Translations under genes and position numbers: made by a program
Part shown: positions 57,809-64,000 of the stretch, piece by piece
Position numbering within the stretch: the stretch's first letter is position 1
Layout of the letters: every line of letters begins with the position of its first letter
Notes under the pieces: model-generated
The model's database searches: none
Told to the model about the DNA's origin: nothing
What the model saw: the letters and a program-made list of their open reading frames with translations, nothing else
Assembly: GCF_000517545.1 (NCBI RefSeq)
Contig: NZ_BAIV01000008.1
Location: 1 to 64,000, forward strand
Direction of reading: 5' to 3'
Length of the DNA stretch: 64,000 bases
Source: Bacteroides reticulotermitis JCM 10512
Lineage (GTDB): Bacteria > Bacteroidota > Bacteroidia > Bacteroidales > Bacteroidaceae

Positions 57809-58516
57809 ATGGCTTTTCAAAGAGGAACATTTAACACAATTGCTCAAACCGCTGCCCAATTTGGGGGTAGTTATGTGATTTGGGCGCGTGTCAGAGAGCT
57901 GTATCAGGGTGGAGGTCTTATTGATCACACTAAATATGCTCCGGGCACAGTGATTCCTGCCGGAACGATGGTAAAGTTCAACGGAGCCGGCAAGGAAGTT
58001 ACGATCATTACAGCCGACAGCAATGTAGGAGTTGCAGAGGTTGACACTCTTACGGTGCTAAGCGGAGTAACTGCCGCAGGAAATATCTCTATCAAACTTA
58101 ATGGAGGTACTGCAAAAACAGTTGCAGTTGCAGAAGGAGACACGCCTGAACAAGTAGCTACAAAAATTGCGGCAGAAACTTACACAGGCTGGGCTGCTGT
58201 TGCGAACGGTGCTGTGGTGACATTCACTAAGAACGCATCCGGTGCGGTTGCGGCTCCCGTATTTACCGATACTGGAACAACCGGAGTAACTGCCGATTTT
58301 GAAGTAACGGTTGCCGGCCAAGCGGCAGATGGGTCAAACTTGACCGATGTTAACGGATTGATTTTCGAGGATGTTTGCATCCCCGACGGTTGTATTCATG
58401 CTACTTGCGCAGTTGTGCGCGGTGGTAGAATCTATGCTGATCGAGTAGCAGGTGGAGGTTTACCGAAATCCATTGAAGCTCAATTACCAATGATTGAATT
58501 TGTACGTGAAGATTAA
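57809..58516 (+). CDS. Head decoration or fibre protein
   Basis: The product has 235 residues. GVTAAGNISIKLNGGTAKTV and YTGWAAVANGAVVTFTKNAS form beta-rich Thr/Ala/Val-rich segments like the domains of capsid decoration proteins. The flanking parts (MAFQRGTFNTIAQTAAQFG and GGRIYADRVAGGGLPKSIEA) make up the head-binding fold, so the middle domain appears inserted. It lies between scaffold and capsid genes. Confidence 0.7.
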   Translation: MAFQRGTFNTIAQTAAQFGGSYVIWARVRELYQGGGLIDHTKYAPGTVIPAGTMVKFNGAGKEVTIITADSNVGVAEVDTLTVLSGVTAAGNISIKLNGGTAKTVAVAEGDTPEQVATKIAAETYTGWAAVANGAVVTFTKNASGAVAAPVFTDTGTTGVTADFEVTVAGQAADGSNLTDVNGLIFEDVCIPDGCIHATCAVVRGGRIYADRVAGGGLPKSIEAQLPMIEFVRED

Positions 58517-58530
58517 GGAAGGAGGATTTT

Positions 58531-59733
58531 ATGTATCAAAGAGATAAACAGTTTTACGATTTGGTAGCAAAAGGACTCGCTTCTTTAGGCTACACTGGTA
58601 ATGGCGCATTACAAGCATACATCCAAGATATGTTTGCCATCAAGTATAATGCGGAGGCCATATATTCTCAAATGGGATTTCCTATTAATCCTAACGTTCC
58701 CATCAATCCTACTTATGAGCAGATAGAGGGTGCATTGAGGGTTTACACTATGGCAACTTATGTGGATATTGATTCTGACGGGCCTACTAAGTCCACTGAC
58801 GGGGTCACCTTAAAACAAGGAGGTTTACCTATATTCAAACATGAAGTTGTGCTTTCTCGTAAAACAATAAAGGAGAAGATGATGCTTGCCGATGCTATTG
58901 GAGGATCTACCTCTGACATTGAAAGCGTGATTATGGAGCTATTGTTCAGTGGACTTGATGACCTTTTGGGTGGTAACTATAATACGATGCGCTATCAACG
59001 CCACCAAATTGTATCTAATTTTGGGAAGTTGGATATTAATGCCAATAATAATCCATTGGGCACCCCAATGACTATTGATTTCTCTGTTCCGGCAAAGAAC
59101 AAGAAAACATCCAAATGGTTCACGATTGATGCAAACGGTAATGTAACACAGGATGCTGATGTAGGTGTATCGGTAGACCCGATTAAGATCATGAAGGACA
59201 CGAAGCGGAATGCAGAGGATAACGATTTTGCACCGCAGGGACACTGGGAGGTTAATAAGGCGACATTTGACGCTTTCATAGAGCTTCCTTACATACGTAC
59301 TATGTATTCCGTCGCAGTTCGTCCGGATATTACTGATGCAGGGAATCAGTTGGCTTTTGCCAATATGCAGGCTGATAGCACCATTAAGTCGTGGATAGAA
59401 GCTCGTATCGGTGCTCGCATTGATGTTATAGACGCTATTTCCTCTATCGAGAAGTTCGATAAAGCGAACAAGATAAGCTATACTAACGTGCGTAGCTTCA
59501 ATAACGGAGTATTCGTGTATGTACCTGATGGTGCCATTGGCGATGTTCAGTTTGGAAAACCTATCTATATGGAAACTCCGGGAGCGCGCGTCGCTTTATA
59601 CGACGGTGGCAGAACTCTTATCCGTCAAGTCTTCAATGATGAAACCATGACACAGGTGGTTAAGTCTGAGGTTACCGGATTAGTAGTGCCTAACAAGACT
59701 CGATGGTTCTATTACTTAACGGTACAAGGATAG
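58531..59733 (+). CDS. Major capsid protein (HK97-like)
   Basis: The 400-residue protein is encoded right after the decoration gene, 14 bp downstream. LKQGGLPIFKHEVVLSRKTI, LLFSGLDDLLGGNYNTMRYQ and FVYVPDGAIGDVQFGKPIYM fit Bacteroidetes siphovirus capsid proteins of the HK97 fold. The size suits a T=7-type head without a fused protease. Confidence 0.85.
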   Translation: MYQRDKQFYDLVAKGLASLGYTGNGALQAYIQDMFAIKYNAEAIYSQMGFPINPNVPINPTYEQIEGALRVYTMATYVDIDSDGPTKSTDGVTLKQGGLPIFKHEVVLSRKTIKEKMMLADAIGGSTSDIESVIMELLFSGLDDLLGGNYNTMRYQRHQIVSNFGKLDINANNNPLGTPMTIDFSVPAKNKKTSKWFTIDANGNVTQDADVGVSVDPIKIMKDTKRNAEDNDFAPQGHWEVNKATFDAFIELPYIRTMYSVAVRPDITDAGNQLAFANMQADSTIKSWIEARIGARIDVIDAISSIEKFDKANKISYTNVRSFNNGVFVYVPDGAIGDVQFGKPIYMETPGARVALYDGGRTLIRQVFNDETMTQVVKSEVTGLVVPNKTRWFYYLTVQG

Positions 59734-59737
59734 TAGT

Positions 59738-60142
59738 ATGTCCGATAATGCTCAAAATACAAATACCATCACAACTCCCGTAGAAGATTTTCTGAGGGGT
59801 TGTGTTGGTTATGATGTGACTGATGAGGCCTTAAATACGATTTTAATTGGTAGGAGAATAAATGCAGGAACCCCTGTCTCAGAGCTTTCTAAGAGACAAC
59901 TTGACTTATGCAGAGCTGATGCATATATGTGGTGCACTACTATTCCGAGTACTTCGGGGAGTGTGGAAGACGCAGATGCGGGATGGAAGCATAAAGAGGG
60001 AGGTTCTCAGAAATCATCTTCCGATAATAGCCGATTAATATCAATGGCTAATTCAATTTACAACATGTATGGAGAGTTAACGGTTGGGTCGTCTATCCGA
60101 ATTTCATCTAGAGGAATGAGACTATGGCCAAGACGAAGGTAA
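59738..60142 (+). CDS. Head-tail connector (gp6/gp15-like adaptor)
   Basis: The product has 134 residues. It begins 4 bp after the capsid gene and has a helical pattern (SELSKRQLDLCRADAYMWCT) typical of connector adaptors that attach below the portal. Family assignment is mostly by position. Its end overlaps the next gene by 19 bp. Confidence 0.6.
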   Translation: MSDNAQNTNTITTPVEDFLRGCVGYDVTDEALNTILIGRRINAGTPVSELSKRQLDLCRADAYMWCTTIPSTSGSVEDADAGWKHKEGGSQKSSSDNSRLISMANSIYNMYGELTVGSSIRISSRGMRLWPRRR

Positions 60143-60447
60143 ATAATCCTCGATTCCCTCACACGTGTAAAATTTACCGAGAAGAGGGTGCAACAAACTG
60201 GGATGACGGACAACAAGTCGTTATTTACGAGGGAGAATGCCGGAAGTACAAAAATGCGGCATCTCGTTTTAATGAAGTTATTATTGCGGATTATGGACTG
60301 TCAATACCTGGCACTATAGAGGGGATTAAAATTGGAGATTCATTGGACGTGATAGATCCTTCGGGTTCTTTCACAAAATGCGAAATAAAGGTTTGTAATC
60401 CCGGTAATTTGGGAACAACGGTTTATTTTAATTATACACCAAACTAA
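60124..60447 (+). CDS. Head closure (stopper) protein
   Basis: The product has 107 residues and is mainly beta (HTCKIYREEGATNWDDGQQV, SLDVIDPSGSFTKCEIKVCN). Position after the adaptor and before the gp10-like gene points to the stopper that plugs the filled head. Confidence 0.6.
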   Translation: MAKTKVNNPRFPHTCKIYREEGATNWDDGQQVVIYEGECRKYKNAASRFNEVIIADYGLSIPGTIEGIKIGDSLDVIDPSGSFTKCEIKVCNPGNLGTTVYFNYTPN

Positions 60448-60448
60448 C

Positions 60449-60976
60449 ATGGCAAATAATACGCAAGTACTAAATAGAGGGTTTAAGAAAGCTCAACAGA
60501 TCGCAAATGATTATATAGCTAATCAGCTTATAAAAGTTTGCGAGATGCTTGTGGATGATGCTGTTAAGAGATACAAATCTCCCGTAGGACCATTCACGGG
60601 AAACACGATAACAGGCTATGCATGTGGAGTGTACCTTAATGGGACTCTATTTTATTATTACAAAAATGATGGGATAAAATCACCATTGAGGGGGAAACTG
60701 AAAAAGGGGGAATCTGTTAGTCTTGCGCCAGACTACGGCGGACGGACTAGGTCAATGACAGGTAGGATTAACACCGACGGGGAATATGGGCATGAGCACT
60801 CCTTCAAGTTCTTACGGGCGTATAACTCCAAGGTGAAGAGTGGTGTTGAAATAGTTATGTGTAGCGGAACGGAATACTCAACATACATCGAGACGGTACT
60901 TGATGGTAACGTCTTGACCGACACATTCCGAAATGCAAAACAAATATTGGCGAACAACATAAAACCAATGAACTAA
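60449..60976 (+). CDS. HK97 gp10-like neck/tail-completion protein
   Basis: The product has 175 residues. An N-terminal helix (RGFKKAQQIANDYIANQLIK) precedes a beta domain with KSPVGPFTGNTITGYACGVY and SFKFLRAYNSKVKSGVEIVM, as in HK97 gp10 family neck proteins. It starts one base after the stopper and overlaps the next gene by one base. Confidence 0.7.
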   Translation: MANNTQVLNRGFKKAQQIANDYIANQLIKVCEMLVDDAVKRYKSPVGPFTGNTITGYACGVYLNGTLFYYYKNDGIKSPLRGKLKKGESVSLAPDYGGRTRSMTGRINTDGEYGHEHSFKFLRAYNSKVKSGVEIVMCSGTEYSTYIETVLDGNVLTDTFRNAKQILANNIKPMN

Positions 60977-61359
60977 TGGCACAAGCGTTCCCAAGAAGTA
61001 AAGTCTTGCGATACCTAGATTCAAGATTATCTGGCATAAGTAAGGTGTACACGTCAAACAGGCCTACGGCTACTGAGCCAGCAGAAAACTTCATTGTGAT
61101 TGATTTGCCTGGCACAATGCTTGATACTGGTGCCTACTTTGATTCAGCTTTGAGGATTGACCTTTTTCAGAAAGACAGACAAGGCGGGCTTGAGGCTACG
61201 GATAAACTGGAAACACTTATGCAGTCTGTCATGGGGCTATTCCCCATCGTAAATAAAGACTTGCGATTTAGGGCTATTTCCCCGAGATTGGTGGCAGGCG
61301 GAAGCGATGACAAGGGATTTCATTACCTGATGATATATGCGACGATAATTATTGATTAA
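60976..61359 (+). CDS. Tail terminator protein
   Basis: The product has 127 residues of alpha/beta fold (RVDLFQ-like ALRIDLFQKDRQGGLEATDK, LMQSVMGLFPIVNKDLRF). It lies directly before the tail-tube gene, the usual place of the protein that caps the finished tail. Confidence 0.65.
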   Translation: MAQAFPRSKVLRYLDSRLSGISKVYTSNRPTATEPAENFIVIDLPGTMLDTGAYFDSALRIDLFQKDRQGGLEATDKLETLMQSVMGLFPIVNKDLRFRAISPRLVAGGSDDKGFHYLMIYATIIID

Positions 61360-61393
61360 ACACAAAACATAAACTTTTTAAAAATAAAACATT

Positions 61394-61966
61394 ATGGCAG
61401 CAATTAGTATTACAACACCTGTAGAAGACCTTAAAACCGTCTTCGACAACCCGAAGGAGGTTTATTTTAACCCCACAGCAACCGACGACATTGCAGCTCT
61501 ATCTGCATTGGATAAAATGCTCCCTATTATTGAGAGCCAAGCGACTATTGATACCGGATCAGCTACCGTCAACCGTACGAAACTGATTGATGGGAGAACA
61601 TGGGCATCTTTTGCCACATCTGGAGACCCAGATATTGCGCTTCAGGTAGCATCTATTGATGGAACTATCACGGATCTTTTTCTGAATAAAGCAGGTGCGG
61701 CAATCACAATGACCAATACGTTTAAAGGGAAAAATTTCGCTGGCCAGGGTTATAATCTCAGCGTGAAGAAAGTTACCGGGTCTTTGCTGTATGTCAGCCA
61801 GACTGGTTCGGAACTTATCTTAATGCCGAATGTGGAAATCTATGCATCTTTTAATGCTGGAGGGTCTGAGACCGCCGCTTATTTCAACCTACAGATTAAC
61901 CCGATGGAAAACGAGAACGGAGTCGCTATTGCTTATCTAACGGAGACGGTCGCCCCTGGTGGATAA
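61394..61966 (+). CDS. Major tail (tube) protein
   Basis: The product has 190 residues. KTVFDNPKEVYFNPTATDDI and GKNFAGQGYNLSVKKVTGSL with a beta-rich profile fit tube proteins of long-tailed phages. It is preceded by a 34-bp gap and followed by a terminator, in line with very high expression. Confidence 0.75.
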   Translation: MAAISITTPVEDLKTVFDNPKEVYFNPTATDDIAALSALDKMLPIIESQATIDTGSATVNRTKLIDGRTWASFATSGDPDIALQVASIDGTITDLFLNKAGAAITMTNTFKGKNFAGQGYNLSVKKVTGSLLYVSQTGSELILMPNVEIYASFNAGGSETAAYFNLQINPMENENGVAIAYLTETVAPGG

Positions 61967-61992
61967 GATACTTTTTCGATAAATCAACAGAT

Positions 61993-62033
61993 AAGAGGTG
62001 GTGAGCCAAAGTAGCCGCCGCCTCTTTCTTTTT
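61993..62033 (+). terminator. Partial terminator after the tail-tube gene
   Basis: AAGAGGTGG pairs with CCGCCTCTT (with G-U pairs) around a loop of about 18 nt and is followed by TTCTTTTT. Such hairpins between tube and chaperone genes lower downstream expression. Confidence 0.75.
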
Positions 62034-62060
62034 AATACCTAACACAATACGCAAAATAGT

Positions 62061-62758
62061 ATGGGAAAACAAATAACTCAGCCAGAATTGCAAGCAGAGA
62101 AAGAGCTAAGCTCTATTATAGAGAATGGTTCAGACCAAGTAAATATAGGAAAGGATTCTTATAAAGTCAAGTGGTTGCATCCGATCACAAACCGAAAGAT
62201 ATCCAGGCTGATGCTAAAAGAGGGAAATGACAGCACTATAAGCTATAAAGTAGCTGCGGCGATTGTAGTAAATAGCCTTTGGGGACTATGGCTTATATAT
62301 CCTATCCTATGGCGGTGGTTTTTCTTTGTGAAAAGATACACGGAGGGTGACCTCTCAGATGTCATCGCAATGGGTAAAAAAAAAATTCAGCTTTCGGAGT
62401 ATTATCTGAATATCATATTAATGACAGATATGAAGGATACGATAATGGGGATGACGAAGAAAGAAATGTTAGCTATCCGTCAAGAACAAATTACGGCGCA
62501 ATCTGGGAATTCGCAAAAGAGTACGGATGGATGATGCAGCCTAAGACTTTCTTCTTTGGGCTAATCACTGTGCCGATGTATTATTTCAATTGCGTCATGA
62601 CCAGTGCGCAGATTGATTTAATAGCATCCGATAAGCCGGTTAATTACATGAAGAAGGATAAAAAAGGCGAGAAAAAAGGTAAGACGAATCTCGGTAAACC
62701 GACTGATGAAAAAGTTCAAGCGGCTATTGAACGATACAAAGCACTACAACACAAATAA
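62061..62758 (+). CDS. Tail assembly chaperone, two overlapping frames (-1 shift or assembly deletion)
   Basis: The composite product is about 232 residues. Frame 1 runs 62061-62534 and encodes SEYYLNIILMTDMKDTIMGM; the -1 frame ends at 62758 and encodes GAIWEFAKEYGWMMQPKTFF. The gene lies between tube and tape measure, where tail chaperones are usually made as a short and a frameshifted long form. A run of ten A occurs at 62376-62385, and the -1 frame opens exactly there after a TAA. However, adding one T at 62492-62493 instead joins the most protein-like parts of both frames. I favour the deletion but cannot exclude programmed frameshifting. Confidence 0.75.
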
Positions 62759-62770
62759 TAGAATAAAGAC

Positions 62771-64000
62771 ATGGCAAAGCTCGGCGATTTGTATTTTGGC
62801 ATACAGTATAAGAACGACCTCAATTCTATTGAAAGGGCTAAGAAGCAAGCACAGGAAAGGATTAAGGACCTTAATGTAAAATTTGGCATTAAGCCTACAA
62901 TTACAAGAGCAGACTTGGCTCGCGAGATAAAAGACTCTCTTGCTGGCAAAAAGTTCAAGATTGATATTGTAGTAGACAAAATGAGCGCAACCAAGGCTGT
63001 TCAGGAGGCAATACGCACTGCCGGTGTGGGAAATGGAAAGTTTACAGCCGATGACGCCAGATTTGAAAGATCTAATGCCGCAAGAATTAAAGCCGAGGCC
63101 TATGCGTCCGCTCAAGCTGAATTAACACGTAAACGGGCGGCTGACGCAAGCAAGGCAGAATTGTATCTAGCATCCGCTAGAGAAAGGGCTGCCCGTGGAG
63201 CTAATTCCCATGCGGCTGCATCACTCAATCTTAATTCTGCGATGTCGGGGAATATCCGCATTGCGGGAGAGCTGAGAAATCAATTGATGGGGCTGTATTC
63301 TGTATATGCAGCAGAGAGGTTCCTAAGGAGTGTAATTGAAATTGGAGGTAAGTTCGAGCAACAGCGCATCGCTCTTGGTGCAATCATAGGGGATGGCACG
63401 AAAGCGGAGACAATTTTTCAAAGAATTAAAGATCTAGCCATTATTTCGCCTTTCAGTTTCATGGATCTGACAGGATATGCGAAGCAACTTACTGCATTTA
63501 ATATCCCGTATAATGAATTATTTGATACCACAAAAAGGCTTGCTGATATTTCAGCCGGGCTTGGTGTGGATATGAATCGTATCATTCTGGCTTACGGTCA
63601 GGTTCGGAGTGCGGCATTCTTGCGTGGGCAGGAATTAAGGCAATTCACAGAAGCCGGCATTCCGATGGTTCAGGCATTGGCTGATAAGTTCGGGGCATTG
63701 GAAGGGCGAGTGATTAGCGCAGGTGAAGTCATGGACATGATTTCTAAAAAGAAAGTATCTTTCTCAGATGTTCAAGACATACTATGGGAAATGACAGATG
63801 ATGGCGGACGTTTCTTTAACATGCAGGAAAAGTTGGCTGACAGCCTTTATGGGAAATGGATAAACCTCGAAGACCAATGGGATGTCATGTTATCCAGTAT
63901 AGCTGAGGGGAACAACGGAGCTTTGCGAGGAATGCTTGATATAGCCGGCGAAGCGATGGAGCATTGGCAAGGGCTTATATCAGCTATAACCGGAATGGTT
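62771..64000 (+). CDS. Tape measure protein, incomplete at the window edge
   Basis: The first 410 residues are visible and the frame is open to the end of the window. The N-terminus has alternating coiled-coil stretches (IERAKKQAQERIKDLN, ARIKAEAYASAQAELT). KFEQQRIALGAIIGDGTKAE, DLTGYAKQLTAFNIPYNELF and GLGVDMNRIILAYGQVRSAA are typical of Bacteroidetes phage tape measure proteins. It sets tail length and helps eject DNA. The start is 12 bp after the chaperone stop. Confidence 0.9.
   Translation, partial: MAKLGDLYFGIQYKNDLNSIERAKKQAQERIKDLNVKFGIKPTITRADLAREIKDSLAGKKFKIDIVVDKMSATKAVQEAIRTAGVGNGKFTADDARFERSNAARIKAEAYASAQAELTRKRAADASKAELYLASARERAARGANSHAAASLNLNSAMSGNIRIAGELRNQLMGLYSVYAAERFLRSVIEIGGKFEQQRIALGAIIGDGTKAETIFQRIKDLAIISPFSFMDLTGYAKQLTAFNIPYNELFDTTKRLADISAGLGVDMNRIILAYGQVRSAAFLRGQELRQFTEAGIPMVQALADKFGALEGRVISAGEVMDMISKKKVSFSDVQDILWEMTDDGGRFFNMQEKLADSLYGKWINLEDQWDVMLSSIAEGNNGALRGMLDIAGEAMEHWQGLISAITGMV

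Overview
The window is a piece of a Bacteroidales chromosome (Bacteroides/Parabacteroides type) with a prophage on its right-hand side. The host assignment rests on hybrid two-component regulators (HTCS), ECF sigma/FecR/TonB-receptor cascades, DUF-rich surface glycan enzymes and many promoters with the Bacteroidetes -7 box TAnnTTTG. From about 40.4 kb the sequence is visibly more AT-rich and is a siphovirus-like prophage inserted next to a tRNA-Gly gene. It runs off the right end of the window inside the tape-measure gene, so the right attachment site is not visible.

Layout. 0.2-9.9 kb: co-oriented glycan-degradation genes (GH106 rhamnosidase-like, sialate O-acetylesterase-like, DUF5703, GH2). 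10.0-14.4 kb: HTCS sensor/regulator. 14.5-19.3 kb: PL1-type pectate lyase and a large DUF6298/DUF4955 beta-helix protein. Together these look like a pectin/rhamnogalacturonan utilisation locus, but no SusC/SusD pair is present here. 19.5-20.4 kb: ECF sigma factor with a free-standing FecR N-terminal domain. 20.8-25.1 kb: split threonine/serine exporter, DUF6064, DUF4846, HAD hydrolase. 25.3-29.9 kb: TPR lipoprotein regulator, DUF2723 membrane glycosyltransferase-like protein, DUF3098. 30.0-34.3 kb: sigma/anti-sigma/TonB receptor. 34.4-40.1 kb: MBL-fold hydrolase, flavodoxin-like protein, second HTCS.

Prophage. The order is tRNA-Gly, integrase, a leftward three-gene operon (ART-like toxin candidate, small antitoxin candidate, SecB-like chaperone), three small leftward genes, repressor, second tyrosine recombinase, small genes, small-terminase-like gene, an iteron-rich candidate origin and a D5-type primase-helicase. 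After these comes a leftward packaging block (TerL, portal, MuF, peptidase-like). Rightward structural genes follow: Com-like zinc finger, tRNA-Met, scaffold, decoration, capsid, head-tail connectors, tail tube, tail chaperone, tape measure. Two short promoter-to-terminator units look like small RNA genes.

The most interesting system is the 41.9-43.2 kb operon. Its gene order and families resemble toxin-antitoxin-chaperone (TAC) systems such as CmdTAC, which combine an ADP-ribosyltransferase toxin with a SecB-like chaperone.

Caution about the data. Ten otherwise convincing genes are split by sixteen frameshifts in all. Every one is repaired by adding a single base, nearly always to an existing short run of identical bases. 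I treat these as probable assembly deletions and annotate each as one gene. Coordinates of composite genes run from the true start to the true stop across the break.
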